Shown: positions 8,918 through 17,947, counted from the stretch's first letter. The stretch: 54,025 bases of DNA from an uncultured Lachnospiraceae bacterium (GCA_949840465.1 CATKXE010000014.1:1-54025); one strand, 5' to 3'. Notes: generated from the sequence alone by a model not told the origin. Translations and numbers: made by a program.

Positions 8918-10015
8918 ATGAATACAGTCATTATGTGGATTATGGCTGCCGGTGCAGCAATCGGCGGCCTTGATAAACTTTGCGGAAACCGCCTGGGACT
9001 TGGCAGGAGGTTTGAAGAAGGGTTTCTGCTTCTTGGAACCACCGCCCTGTCCATGGCCGGGATCATCTGTCTGGCCCCCCTTCTTTCCGGCCTTGTAAAA
9101 ACTGCGGCCGTACCATTATGGGAGCGGCTGGGTCTGGATCCGGGGATTTTAGGCGGGATACTGGCGATTGATATGGGAGGATACCAGCTTTCCATGGAAC
9201 TTGCCGGGACGCCTTCCCTTGGCAGATATGCCGGGATTGTGATAGGATCGACTTTTGGATGTACCGTTACCTTTACAATTCCAGTAGGAATGGGCATGAT
9301 TTCCGAATCCGAACGCCCCCTGTTCGCCAAAGGAGTTTTGATCGGGCTTGGAGCCATGCCGGCGTCGCTGCTCATCGGAGGTTTATTCTGCGGCCTGCAC
9401 CTTTCGGAGATCCTGCTGCAGAGCCTGCCCATTTTCCTGCTGTCCCTGCTGCTGATGGCCGGGATCCATATGTTTCCTGCTCAAACGGTAAAGGGGTTCC
9501 GATATTTTGCCGCCTTTATCGGCTTCCTGTCCGCCGTCGGCCTGATTGCAGGGGCGGTGGAATATATGACAAATTTCCCAATCCTGAAAGGGCTTGCCCC
9601 CATTGAGGATGCCATGGCCGTGGTATCCTCCATCGGCGTGGTCATGCTGGGAAGCCTGCCTGCGGCGGAACTTCTCCGGCGGCTTTTAGAAAAGCCGCTT
9701 CACTGGATCGGCAAAAAAGCCGGAATGAGCGCCCACAGCACGGCAGGGCTTCTCATGGGAATCGTAAGCCCTGTGCCCGCCCTTGCCATGATGAAAGAAA
9801 TGGATGAAAAAGGGAAAACCGCCAATGCGGCCTTTCTGGTATGCGGCGCTTCCGCCCTTTCGGCCCATATGGGGTTTACCTTCGGGACGGAGCCAGGGCT
9901 GGTGGTTCCGCTTGTATCCTGCAAGCTGGCCGGAGGGCTCTGCGCCCTTCTTTTAACTCATCTTTTTCTTACAGACCGTTCAGCCAGCCCGACGGCAACG
10001 ACCACTATCCCATAA
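8918..10015 (+). CDS. eutH: EutH-family permease (ethanolamine-type), orphan
   Basis: This 365-residue integral membrane protein resembles EutH, the ethanolamine permease of eut operons. Family-like segments are FEEGFLLLGTTALSMAG, the DMGGYQLSMELAG loop, and GSTFGCTVTFTIPVGMGM followed by further hydrophobic helices. The start MNTVIMWIM follows CAGGAG; the open frame extends upstream but without a ribosome site. No other eut gene (ammonia-lyase, shell proteins, two-component regulator) is present, so the substrate may differ or the catabolic genes may lie elsewhere. Its last 58 bp overlap the 3' end of the convergent XRE gene, so transcripts of the two would be antisense to each other. Family call good, substrate uncertain. 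Confidence 0.8.
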   Translation: MNTVIMWIMAAGAAIGGLDKLCGNRLGLGRRFEEGFLLLGTTALSMAGIICLAPLLSGLVKTAAVPLWERLGLDPGILGGILAIDMGGYQLSMELAGTPSLGRYAGIVIGSTFGCTVTFTIPVGMGMISESERPLFAKGVLIGLGAMPASLLIGGLFCGLHLSEILLQSLPIFLLSLLLMAGIHMFPAQTVKGFRYFAAFIGFLSAVGLIAGAVEYMTNFPILKGLAPIEDAMAVVSSIGVVMLGSLPAAELLRRLLEKPLHWIGKKAGMSAHSTAGLLMGIVSPVPALAMMKEMDEKGKTANAAFLVCGASALSAHMGFTFGTEPGLVVPLVSCKLAGGLCALLLTHLFLTDRSASPTATTTIP

Positions 10016-10962
10016 AGCACTCCGCCCACCGCCCAGATAAATCCGCCCTCTATCGGCTGTCTGTTTCCCTGCGGCCCATAGGTGTACCAGAGGAAGGCTG
10101 CCGTGACTGCCAGCCAGTATATGGCGCTGATGGGTCCGATGACCCGCTTCCTCTCTTTGTTTGCCCGTGTATAATCTCCCTCCTGAAGAAGCCGCTCCAT
10201 GGATTCCCAGATCACGCCGCCATAGACAAACGCGATACAGCCGATTCCTACAATGAACAGCAGCATACAGACGCCGACCGCTGCAAAAAAATCCTGTCCC
10301 GTACATATTGCTGCAAACAATGGAATCAAAGACAGGATGCAAAGAACCGTTCCTTTGATATTCAGAGCGGAATAGGTACTCTGAAAATGTTTCTTTCTGT
10401 CCTCCACCATCCCGGCCACTCCGTACTCTGTCTCAAAAATTTCCCGATCCAGATATTCAAACTCTTTGACCTTTGCGTCACAGGAAAGGAATATCACCAC
10501 TCCCGCTGCCACAAGCACAAGCAGGATGCATAAGCCTATTCCGCCTGCCATATTCTCGGAAATCCTGAATATGGAATACTCACTGAGCGCCCCCAGAAGA
10601 AGAAGGCTGACCGGAGAGATCACACACAGAAACGTCCCTGCCGCAATTTTCGGCGCGGCCTCCCTGCGCAGCCTTAAATACTCCGAGGCTTCTTCCATTG
10701 ATACACGCCGTACCGGCATGGCCTCATTGGAAACGGCATCCCCCGCCGTGTATCCTTCCTCTTCCAGTTCTTCCTTTAATAAGTAATCTGTTGTCACTCC
10801 AAAAATCCTGCTTAACTGGATCACCTTATCCAAATCCGGGACAGACTGCGCGCCCTCCCACTTTGAAACCGATTGCCTTGTCACATTGAGCTGGTTCGCC
10901 AGTTCTTCCTGAGACCACCCTGCTTTTTTGCGAAGGTTCATAATCTTATCTGCTAATATCAC
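9958..10962 (-). CDS. Membrane-anchored XRE-family regulator
   Basis: This 334-residue protein has a Cro/CI-type helix-turn-helix at residues about 1-60 (LRKKAGWSQEELANQLNVT, then RQSVSKWEGAQSVPDLDK) followed by several hydrophobic helices. The layout is typical of Firmicutes regulators with an N-terminal DNA-binding domain and a membrane-embedded sensor part. The start codon is GTG, set by AAGGAGGAG about 7 bases upstream. A 34-bp element with a perfect palindrome lies just before the ribosome site; a second copy precedes the thioredoxin-like lipoprotein gene at 30.9 kb. The 3' end overlaps the convergent eutH-like gene. Targets and signal are unknown. Confidence 0.85.
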   Translation of the reverse strand: MILADKIMNLRKKAGWSQEELANQLNVTRQSVSKWEGAQSVPDLDKVIQLSRIFGVTTDYLLKEELEEEGYTAGDAVSNEAMPVRRVSMEEASEYLRLRREAAPKIAAGTFLCVISPVSLLLLGALSEYSIFRISENMAGGIGLCILLVLVAAGVVIFLSCDAKVKEFEYLDREIFETEYGVAGMVEDRKKHFQSTYSALNIKGTVLCILSLIPLFAAICTGQDFFAAVGVCMLLFIVGIGCIAFVYGGVIWESMERLLQEGDYTRANKERKRVIGPISAIYWLAVTAAFLWYTYGPQGNRQPIEGGFIWAVGGVLYGIVVVAVGLAERSVRKR

Positions 10963-10983
10963 ACTTACTCCTCCTTGCTGTTA

Positions 10984-11017
10984 GTAACCAATTTGCACAG
11001 CAAATTGATTGTCTGCT
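10984..11017 (-). repeat. 34-bp leader element, copy 1, with perfect palindrome
   Basis: The stretch contains CAATTTGC (10989-10996), a 3-base loop, and GCAAATTG (11000-11007), a perfect 8-bp inverted repeat. It lies directly upstream of the ribosome site of the XRE regulator. It matches 30873-30906 at 29 of 34 positions. It could be a protein operator, an RNA hairpin or a dispersed repeat. Confidence 0.6.
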
Positions 11018-11083
11018 TTTGACGATATATAAAAGTTTAACATAATCATCGGTTGCAGTCCAGAAAGTCGGCTTTTAAATCTG

Positions 11084-11959
11084 TCAACCGGCAGTTGCGG
11101 CGTTACTGTTCAAGGAGCAAAAACCCTCGCTTTTATAACGTTTCTCTTTGTTATAGATGATATTCCCGCACTTCCCGTCCTCGCGTTCAAACCGTTGATT
11201 ACATTTCTTTGCAATGAACGCATGGTTTCCCAGGAAGTCAAAAGGAATATCATCCGCCGTGCCTGCCATCGCCTCCGCACATACATCCAGTATATTATCC
11301 ATGATCTCCGTGCCCGTCTCCATTACATGGTGCATCAGATAAACATGGTCATATTTACCGTCCAGCACTGCTTTTGCATGCTTCACAGACTCTATGTACT
11401 CCTCCAGGGAAGTGGAGTCCTCATCGAAAAGGAAAGTAGCATTATTACAGGCATCGCCAAGGATCAGCGTCCGCAGCTCACGTACCAGGAACGCCATGCA
11501 TCCCGGCGTATGTCCCGGGAAGTCATAAGCCTCAATATGTATGCCTCCAATATCAAATTCCATGCCGCCGTGCAGCGGAAGAAATTCCTGATCCGGATCC
11601 GGCGCCACAAAATCTTCTTCCGTCAATTCCGAATACCCCGATCCCATGCACGCCTGCAAGTAGCCCTTCCGCTTCTCCAGGGTACACATCCGCCTGTAAA
11701 TCGAAAGATCCTTCACATTCATATATACGGTGTCAAATTCCGGCGCACCGGGCGCATGGTCTACATGGCCATGGCTGAGCAGCACTGTCAGCGGCTTGTC
11801 TGTCAGAGATTCCACAAGTTTTCTCAGATGTCCGACCCCTTCCCCTGTATCGATAAGGATCGCTTTTTCTTCCCCCTCGATCAAATATAATAATTCACCG
11901 CACAGGCTGCGCAGTACCGTTATAGTTTCATTGATTTTTTCCGGCTGATAAAATTGCAT
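11084..11959 (-). CDS. Metallo-beta-lactamase-fold hydrolase
   Basis: This 291-residue cytoplasmic protein has the MBL-fold metal motif SHGHVDH at residues 62-68, an earlier ILIDTGEG strand-loop, and later metal-ligand candidates FPGHTPG and LILGDACNN. This fold covers hydrolases such as lactonases, glyoxalase II-like thioesterases and phosphodiesterases; the substrate cannot be told. The start MQFYQPEK follows AAGGGGAG. It lies 96 bp downstream of the GH78 gene on the same strand and may be part of that transcript. The last 30 or so residues, after GNIIYNKEKR, do not look like part of the fold. Confidence 0.88.
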   Translation of the reverse strand: MQFYQPEKINETITVLRSLCGELLYLIEGEEKAILIDTGEGVGHLRKLVESLTDKPLTVLLSHGHVDHAPGAPEFDTVYMNVKDLSIYRRMCTLEKRKGYLQACMGSGYSELTEEDFVAPDPDQEFLPLHGGMEFDIGGIHIEAYDFPGHTPGCMAFLVRELRTLILGDACNNATFLFDEDSTSLEEYIESVKHAKAVLDGKYDHVYLMHHVMETGTEIMDNILDVCAEAMAGTADDIPFDFLGNHAFIAKKCNQRFEREDGKCGNIIYNKEKRYKSEGFCSLNSNAATAG

Positions 11960-12055
11960 CTGGTTCTCCCCTTTCTCTTTTCTGCGTCAAAATCTCTCCT
12001 TTGCCGTGCCACAAAGGATTGTCAGAGCATATCCTTCTTCTTTCTGCAGCCATAT

Positions 12056-14818
12056 TTATCCTTCCAGTCCGAACAATTCCTCCGCCAGCGCATCCACCTG
12101 ATCCGCCGAAAACCCCATATAGAACATTTCCCTTAAATTCTCCAGATTTTCATGCAGGAACTCCACGTCCCCCTGATCCAGCAGGAATTTCAAAAACGGA
12201 GTATGCCTCTCAATGGCTGCCATCGCCCTCGCATCATCGGTCATCTCTACGAACAACGTCTTCCGGTCATAAAGCGCATTCAGATTCTTTGTCGGCCGAT
12301 AATAATACTCATGGATGCCGGCTTCTGCCTCAAACACGCCCCCGCCCGGATAAAAGGGAAGTTCCACCTTTGCAGAACAGCCAAAAGGCACCTCCACAAG
12401 CACTTTTACGAAGCCGTCCTTCTCAATCTCCCACTCAGAACGGTAGGTTCCGTATACAGAGCCATAGGATAGTCTGGCAAATCCAAGTTTTTTACTGATC
12501 TGCGGCGCAATGGAGGCTTTCTTAAATCCCGGCTCCAAAGCTTTCAGTCCGGCCACGTCACGGTACAGGTATTCCACAACCGCGCCAAATGCGAAATGGT
12601 TCAGGGAGTTCATCATGGTCCCGCTCATGGAGCCGTCATCCAATACGGAATTCCACCTCTCCCAGATGGTCGTAGCCCCCAGGCCAATGCAGTGCATCCA
12701 TCCCGGATACTCTTCCTGCGTCAGGAAATAGAGCGCCTCCTGCTCCATGCCGTTTTCCGCCATCACTTTACACATCAGCGGCGCGCCGACAAATCCCCCC
12801 TTCATCTTAAAACAGTCTTTATACAGGCGGGTCCTGAAGTCTTCCACAAGGCGTTCCTTCTCTCTGTAAATACCGCTGTAAAGCGCCACCACATAGCCGG
12901 TCTGGGTATCCACGGCAAGTTTTCCGCTCTCCGTAAAATATTCTCTGAGCACTGCCTGGCGGATTTTTTCACTTAACCCGCCGTAATATTCGCAGTCCTT
13001 TGCGTAACCCAGCACGTCTGCCGCGTCAGATACCATTTTTGCGGACATAGCATAATAACAGGAGGCAATAAAATAATCATCCGTCCCTCCCTTCATGCTC
13101 TGTTCGCTGCGTCCGTCAAGCGCCAGCCAGTCGCCCATCTGGCTGTTAAAGTTAAACTGATAATTATGACCCCGTGCCGCATCGTCACGGTCAATCCTGT
13201 CGACCCAGTCCTTCATCATCGGATAATAGGATTCCAATGCCTTTTTATCTGCAAACCGTTCGTAAAGCATAGTCGGAAGAAAAGTCGCAATATCCCCCCA
13301 CACTGCCGCATAAGCCACATTGCCCGGTTCCAGAACCGGAATGACCCCCGGCAGGATTCCGTCCAGTTTCTTCTGTTCCACACGCAGGTCATGGAGAAAC
13401 TTATTGTAAAAAGCCGCCGTATCCATATTATAGCTTGCCGTGCCGGAAAACACCTGCGCATCGCCTGTCCATCCCAGCCGCTCGTCACGCTGGGGACAGT
13501 CTGTGGGAAAATCAATGCTGTTGGACTTCTGCCCCCATTTTGCATTTGAAAAAAGCCGGTTTACATTTGGATGCCCTGTCTCGATAAAACCGGTTTCTTC
13601 CATCTCGGAGTAGAGAGCCTTTCCGCAGAAATCTTTTGGATCCAGTTCCCCCTCCCAGCCGGTCACACGGGCATAGCGGAATCCAAAGAAGGTAAACTTC
13701 GGTTTCACGGTTTCTTTTCTGCCGTCAGAGATATAAACAAACTGTGATTTTGCTTTGCGGTAATTTTCCTTATAAAAATTTCCCTTCTGAAGGATCTCGC
13801 CAAAGTCCAATACCACTCTTGCCCCTTTGGGAAGATTGGCATGAAATTGTACATATCCCGCGAAATTCTGGCCGAAATCCAGGACCGTCTCCCCGGCAGG
13901 CGTATGGATTACCTCTTTCACCGGTATGTCCTCATGCTCTGTTACCGGAATACTGTACCGCTCCACAAGGGCGCCTTCCACGCCCCCGGCCGCGGGCGTT
14001 TTTTTCGGATTTTCTCTGCCGTCCCATAACAGGCGGTTTATAGTTTCCCCGTCATAGATCCCGTCGCCGTCCTCTGTATCAGATCCGCAATAAACCCAGC
14101 TTTCGTCGGAAACAACCACCTCTTTTGAATGGTCTGCATAGGTCAAATGCAGTTCTGCGATCATCTGAAATTCACTGCCGTAATTACCGGATGCATAGGA
14201 AAGTCCAAATGCCCCTTTATACCAGCCGTTTCCCAACTCCACACGGATGATATTATCCGTTTTGATTTTATCCGTCACATCATAAGTCAGATACTGTACT
14301 TCTGTGTGATAGTCACTGAAATAGGGGGTCAAAGTCTCATTCCCTACTTTTTTTCCGTTCAGCACTGCCGCATACAAGCCTACCCCTGAAATATACAGCC
14401 GTGCCTCCTCCACGTCTTCCCTTGCAGAAAACATTTTCTCAAAGACCGGATGGAAACGGTCTTCCGGCTGAGGCCTGATCCATTTTCCCTGCCATGGCTC
14501 CTCCCTCTTTGCAGTCTCAAAGTAAGCATTCCCCTGGCTTACCGCCTCTTCCCCATTCTCTCCCCTGACACTTAACCTCACATAATACCTTGTTCTGCAT
14601 TTCAGGCTGATTTCCAGTTCCTCTCCTGCAGAGTCCAGATCCGCTCCCTCTTTTGTGCAGATAATTTTTTCAAACCCTGGGCTCTCGGCAACTTCAATCT
14701 TCACAGAATCAGCCTTCTTCGACTCCGTGTCCGTCACCATCCAGGCGATGCGGACACTGTCAAACGCATAGCCCACAGGGTTGGACATTCCATTGATTTT
14801 TACTTTACTGATCTTCAT
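12056..14818 (-). CDS. GH78-type alpha-L-rhamnosidase
   Basis: This large enzyme of 920 residues removes terminal alpha-L-rhamnose from plant glycosides such as flavonoid rutinosides or rhamnogalacturonan fragments. The N-terminus has the beta-sandwich lead-in (NGMSNPVGYAFDSVRIAW), then WIRPQPEDRFHPVFEK and the YISGVGLYAAVLNGKKVG segment. The (alpha/alpha)6 catalytic barrel contains the family hallmark DCPQRDERLGWTGD, with acidic catalytic candidates. The C-terminal part LNHFAFGAVVEYLYRDVAGL and a beta-sandwich are typical. No signal peptide is visible, so it acts inside the cell on imported substrate. The start follows GAAGGAGAAG. The promoter shares a 42-bp operator-like sequence with the GPH symporter gene, pointing to joint control. 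Confidence 0.93.
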   Translation of the reverse strand: MKISKVKINGMSNPVGYAFDSVRIAWMVTDTESKKADSVKIEVAESPGFEKIICTKEGADLDSAGEELEISLKCRTRYYVRLSVRGENGEEAVSQGNAYFETAKREEPWQGKWIRPQPEDRFHPVFEKMFSAREDVEEARLYISGVGLYAAVLNGKKVGNETLTPYFSDYHTEVQYLTYDVTDKIKTDNIIRVELGNGWYKGAFGLSYASGNYGSEFQMIAELHLTYADHSKEVVVSDESWVYCGSDTEDGDGIYDGETINRLLWDGRENPKKTPAAGGVEGALVERYSIPVTEHEDIPVKEVIHTPAGETVLDFGQNFAGYVQFHANLPKGARVVLDFGEILQKGNFYKENYRKAKSQFVYISDGRKETVKPKFTFFGFRYARVTGWEGELDPKDFCGKALYSEMEETGFIETGHPNVNRLFSNAKWGQKSNSIDFPTDCPQRDERLGWTGDAQVFSGTASYNMDTAAFYNKFLHDLRVEQKKLDGILPGVIPVLEPGNVAYAAVWGDIATFLPTMLYERFADKKALESYYPMMKDWVDRIDRDDAARGHNYQFNFNSQMGDWLALDGRSEQSMKGGTDDYFIASCYYAMSAKMVSDAADVLGYAKDCEYYGGLSEKIRQAVLREYFTESGKLAVDTQTGYVVALYSGIYREKERLVEDFRTRLYKDCFKMKGGFVGAPLMCKVMAENGMEQEALYFLTQEEYPGWMHCIGLGATTIWERWNSVLDDGSMSGTMMNSLNHFAFGAVVEYLYRDVAGLKALEPGFKKASIAPQISKKLGFARLSYGSVYGTYRSEWEIEKDGFVKVLVEVPFGCSAKVELPFYPGGGVFEAEAGIHEYYYRPTKNLNALYDRKTLFVEMTDDARAMAAIERHTPFLKFLLDQGDVEFLHENLENLREMFYMGFSADQVDALAEELFGLEG

Positions 14819-14916
14819 ATACTTCTCCTTCTTCCTTTCTATGAACAGCAGGATAAGAACCCGTACTGTTCCCTGCCGCCTGCTTTATTGTCCTGACAGA
14901 GCTTTTTCATCTTTTT

Positions 14917-14945
14917 ACTATAATTGAAAAACTGACTGAAAACAA
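14917..14945 (-). promoter_or_regulatory. Probable promoter of the GH78 gene
   Basis: On the minus strand -35 TTGTTT (14940-14945) and -10 TATAGT (14917-14922) are spaced 17 bp. The shared operator (14942-14983) abuts and slightly overlaps the -35 on its upstream side, an arrangement usual for activator-dependent promoters. Confidence 0.65.
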
Positions 14946-14983
14946 TAACGGACAGAGACATTCTCTTTAACCTGTGGGGACAT
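14942..14983 (-). promoter_or_regulatory. Operator-like sequence shared with the symporter promoter
   Basis: This 42-bp stretch matches 17944-17985 at 33 positions without gaps. Conserved blocks on the plus strand are ACAAT, GACATT, TTAACCT and GGACAT. On the minus strand two ATGTC half-sites lie 22 bp apart in direct orientation, the usual spacing for AraC-family proteins. The AraC gene at 15210 is the obvious candidate ligand. The 391-bp gap 14819-15209 holds this promoter and operator followed by the repeats at 15039-15160. Confidence 0.65.
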
Positions 14984-15038
14984 CGTTAACCCTGTCTTTA
15001 AATGGTTGCTTTTTACCACCGGAAATGATACGATAACA

Positions 15039-15099
15039 GTCAAAGACCCCGCAGACGGGGCATCAAATTTTCAGCGCAGCAAGCTGCGGGGTCTTTGAC
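15039..15099. repeat. Hairpin repeat H, copy left of AraC gene
   Basis: The arms GTCAAAGACCCCGCAG (15039-15054) and its exact complement (15084-15099) form a perfect 16-bp inverted repeat around a 29-base loop. Bases 15054-15079 recur exactly at 53292-53317, 38 kb away. It could act as a terminator-like hairpin, but no T-run follows. Confidence 0.7.
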
Positions 15100-15100
15100 C

Positions 15101-15160
15101 CTCGCGGCAGTCGCCAAATGGACATACAAAAACAGGTCCACCTGGCTCGTTGCTTCGCGG
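15101..15160. repeat. Hairpin repeat R, copy 1
   Basis: This 60-bp unit recurs at 16342-16401 in the same orientation and, in shortened form, at 16260-16307. Each copy can fold on itself, as CGCGGCAGTCGCC-type and GGCTCGTTGCTTCGCG arms are imperfectly complementary. Copies bracket the AraC gene. Confidence 0.7.
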
Positions 15161-15209
15161 GAATAAATCAGAACAGGTTCTTTTTACTGCCGGAAAAGGA
15201 GAAATTGTT

Positions 15210-16250
15210 ATGTACCAGATTCCACCTCTTGATCATGATGAGCTGCGTTTTAAAAAAGCATACCAGAAATTCCCCGAGGCACGTCTTGACGAGGCAAAAA
15301 CCGTGCAGGAAATCAGTTTCCTCTGCCCTGAACTTGCCATAATTGATTATTCCACCCCGTATCAGCCTGGGGACTCCCTTCAGGAAAGCAATTTTCCCCA
15401 GTTCCTGGATATGGCGGTCATGCCGCACAAACGGTATTCCCCGGCTTTTTTACACTCACACACTTTTTTTGAAATTGTCTGCGTCCTGGGCGGAACCTGC
15501 AAAAATATTTTTGCCAGCCAGACACTGGAAATGAAGCCCGGGGAAATCTGTATTGTGGCTCCTACCGCTGTCCATGCGCTCAGCGCGTTTGGCGATGACT
15601 GCGCGGTCTACAATCTGGTCATAAAAAGCAGCACCTTCCGCAAAACATTTTTGGACGCATTGCCGCAGCAAGGCACTTTGTATCCCTTTTTCTCCAGAGC
15701 CCTGCATCAGCCCGGCACAGAATCATACCTGTATTTTAAAAAGCCCTGTGACCCGGTGCTGCGCCGATTGGTTGAGCAGATGTATGAAGAATACTTACGG
15801 CAGGAGAGCTATTACAACGCTCTGTTAAATGCTCTCCTGACGACTTTTTTTATCCAGCTCCTGCGGAAACATGAAAAGAGCATTGTCTCCGTAAACCCTG
15901 CCGGAAAAAAACAGGAAGATAATATCATTTTTATTTTGAAGTATATTGAACAGCACCTGGATACCATTACGCTGAAAGAACTATCCTCTTTCTTTAATTA
16001 CAGCGACCGGCAGATCACCCGGATTTTGAAGGATTATACCGGGAAGACTTTCACTGAACTGCTTCAGGAATCCAAACTCTCGAAAGCATGTGAACTTTTA
16101 AAGCAGCCGGATATTTCCATACATTCCATCATTGAAACGGTAGGGTATTCCAATACGACCTACTTTTACAGCCTGTTCCAAAAACGGTTTGGCCTGACTC
16201 CGACGGAATACCGAAGAAAATATCTGACTGAGGCAGAAATCATCGTATAA
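15210..16250 (+). CDS. AraC-family regulator with cupin sensor domain
   Basis: This 346-residue transcription regulator has an N-terminal cupin-like ligand domain (HSHTFFEIVCVLGG, MKPGEICIVAPTAVHAL) and a C-terminal double helix-turn-helix (ITLKELSSFFNYSDRQITRI, then the AraC signature VGYSNTTYFYSLFQKRFGLTPTEYRR). The start MYQIPPL follows AAAAGGAG. It lies between the GH78 and GPH symporter genes, whose promoters share a direct-repeat operator, so it is the likely sugar-responsive activator of both. The gene is bracketed by copies of hairpin repeat R, which may indicate that this segment was inserted or is prone to recombination. Confidence 0.92.
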   Translation: MYQIPPLDHDELRFKKAYQKFPEARLDEAKTVQEISFLCPELAIIDYSTPYQPGDSLQESNFPQFLDMAVMPHKRYSPAFLHSHTFFEIVCVLGGTCKNIFASQTLEMKPGEICIVAPTAVHALSAFGDDCAVYNLVIKSSTFRKTFLDALPQQGTLYPFFSRALHQPGTESYLYFKKPCDPVLRRLVEQMYEEYLRQESYYNALLNALLTTFFIQLLRKHEKSIVSVNPAGKKQEDNIIFILKYIEQHLDTITLKELSSFFNYSDRQITRILKDYTGKTFTELLQESKLSKACELLKQPDISIHSIIETVGYSNTTYFYSLFQKRFGLTPTEYRRKYLTEAEIIV

Positions 16251-16259
16251 ACAACGCCC

Positions 16260-16401
16260 GTCAAATGGTCACACAAAAGCATGTCCACCTGGCTCGTTGC
16301 TTCGCGGAAGTCAAATACCCCGCAGCAAGCTGTATTTGACCCTCGCGGCAGTCGCCAAATGGACATTGAAAAGCATGTCCACTTGGCTCGTTGCTTCGCG
16401 G
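16260..16401. repeat. Composite repeat: short R, small H hairpin, full R
   Basis: Bases 16260-16307 are a shortened R unit. Bases 16310-16340 form a hairpin with GTCAAATAC and GTATTTGAC arms, a diverged form of H. Bases 16342-16401 are a full R unit whose halves pair over CCAAATGGACAT. The order mirrors and extends the H-R pair left of the AraC gene. Confidence 0.7.
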
Positions 16402-16404
16402 GAA

Positions 16405-16449
16405 TAAAAAATGCGCTTCAGTTCCCTTTTGAGCCTGACGCGCATTTTT
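16405..16449. terminator. Bidirectional terminator between AraC and GPH genes
   Basis: The stem arms ATGCGCTTCAG and CTGACGCGCAT (one mismatch) are flanked by an A-run on the left and a T-run on the right, so the hairpin can end both converging transcripts. Confidence 0.8.
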
Positions 16450-16464
16450 ACACAATACTTTTTA

Positions 16465-17871
16465 CTATTTTGTTTCCATATTAAGCTGAGCCATTTTCTT
16501 TTCCAGGTCAAAGAAGAACAGCATAACTACAAATACGAGTGTACAAAGGATCAGCGGAATCCAATTATACATGAACTGAATCGCGGTGATAACGCTCTCC
16601 GGCTGTGCAATCCCCTGTGCGTCGAGAGTCGCGTCAAATCCAGCGCCTGACAGGATCCAGCCGAGAACCGCTGTCCCAAGGCCCATGCCAAGTTTCTGTG
16701 CCGCGGAGGACGCTGCATTTCCCATACCGACTGCATCAACACCTGTTTTCATCTTTCCGTATGTAATAGAATCAGCCAGCATCCCAAGAGACATACCGCC
16801 TGCCATGCCAAGTCCGGCGCCTTTGAGGACATTGAAGAAAATCATCATCGGGATAGTGGTGCCGAAAAACCCGAAGCCAAGGAAGCCGACAGAGAGCATT
16901 CCCATGCCCAATGTATAGATTGCACGTTTCCCAAACTTCTTCATGAAGAGGGGTGTAATAAACATAACCGCAAACTGCGCGATGGAAATAGAGTTGGACA
17001 TCCATGAAAACATTCCCATGTCCGCCAGCACATACTGTGCGTAGTACACTGCCCCTACGGAATACATGATGACTACGAAAAATACGGTAAACATTGCCAG
17101 GATCATAATAAGCCAGTATTTGTTGGTAAACAGCGCCTTAAGGGCGGCAACTGTATCCACCTTTTCTTCTTTTTGCTGTGCGCCCCCTGCCTTTTCATCT
17201 GTAACACGTTCTTTCGTAAATGCCACGCACAGCAGGACAATAGCGACCATTACGGTACAGATAATCATCATGGTTATTGTGAATGCACGCTGCGTATAAA
17301 TATTTTCCGCACTGCTGCTGAATTTTGTCAGCATTGTGATAAAGAACGTATTGACCGCAATACTTCCAAGCGTGCTGAAAATTTCGGAAATGTTCCCTAA
17401 AAGCCCTCGTTCATAACCATTCCGGCTGACCAGGGAAATCATCGAAAAATAAGGCACGAACATAAATGTCATAAATACCGCATTTACAATGTTGTACATC
17501 AGGAATACATACACGTATTTCAGCATATCCGGCCAGTTCTGCGGTACGAAGAATAGCAGGACGGTCGCTATCGCAAAGGGGATACACATGCGGAACAGCC
17601 ATACGCGTCCTTTTCCCATTGGGGATTTTGTACGGTCTACAATATTTCCGACAATCAGATCGCTGATACCGTCAAAAATTTTTGAGGATGCGATAATCGT
17701 CGCGATGATGCCAGCATCCAAAAAAGCAACGTTTGTAAAATAGATGGTCAAAAAAGAACCTATGACCGCGTTGATCATCTGGAATCCAAAACGGCCGGCC
17801 CCAAAGCCGATTCGCTCGCTCCAGCCCAAACTGGCTTCCGGATCATTGTGTTTTGTTGCAAAGTGAATCAT
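16465..17871 (-). CDS. GPH-family sugar:cation symporter
   Basis: This 468-residue membrane protein belongs to the glycoside-pentoside-hexuronide symporters (MelB/XylP type), which import glycosides with Na+ or H+. Typical parts are SERIGFGAGRFGFQMINA at the N-terminus, the loop SKIFDGISDLIVGNIVDRTKS with conserved acidic residues in helix 2, and about twelve hydrophobic segments. No C-terminal EIIA-like domain is present. The start follows AAAAAGGAG. It is likely the importer for the substrate of the rhamnosidase, with which it shares an operator; the esterase and GH-A genes lie upstream on the same strand but about 250 bp away, with this gene's own promoter between. Confidence 0.92.
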   Translation of the reverse strand: MIHFATKHNDPEASLGWSERIGFGAGRFGFQMINAVIGSFLTIYFTNVAFLDAGIIATIIASSKIFDGISDLIVGNIVDRTKSPMGKGRVWLFRMCIPFAIATVLLFFVPQNWPDMLKYVYVFLMYNIVNAVFMTFMFVPYFSMISLVSRNGYERGLLGNISEIFSTLGSIAVNTFFITMLTKFSSSAENIYTQRAFTITMMIICTVMVAIVLLCVAFTKERVTDEKAGGAQQKEEKVDTVAALKALFTNKYWLIMILAMFTVFFVVIMYSVGAVYYAQYVLADMGMFSWMSNSISIAQFAVMFITPLFMKKFGKRAIYTLGMGMLSVGFLGFGFFGTTIPMMIFFNVLKGAGLGMAGGMSLGMLADSITYGKMKTGVDAVGMGNAASSAAQKLGMGLGTAVLGWILSGAGFDATLDAQGIAQPESVITAIQFMYNWIPLILCTLVFVVMLFFFDLEKKMAQLNMETK

Positions 17872-17918
17872 TTTCTCTCTCTCCTTTTTCTTAATTATTG
17901 TGCGTTTCTTTTATGAAT

Positions 17919-17947
17919 ATTATAATCATGGCCGCACGCACGGACAA
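17919..17947 (-). promoter_or_regulatory. Probable promoter of the GPH symporter gene
   Basis: On the minus strand -35 TTGTCC (17942-17947) and perfect -10 TATAAT (17919-17924) are spaced 17 bp. The shared operator starts at the -35, as in the GH78 promoter. Confidence 0.75.

Noticed and set aside
8918..10015. Ethanolamine-utilisation microcompartment locus
   Set aside because: Only the permease is present; no shell, lyase or regulator genes are nearby.
9841..10533. 230-codon open frame on the plus strand
   Set aside because: It overlaps the eutH-like gene out of frame and the XRE gene antisense; no ribosome site.
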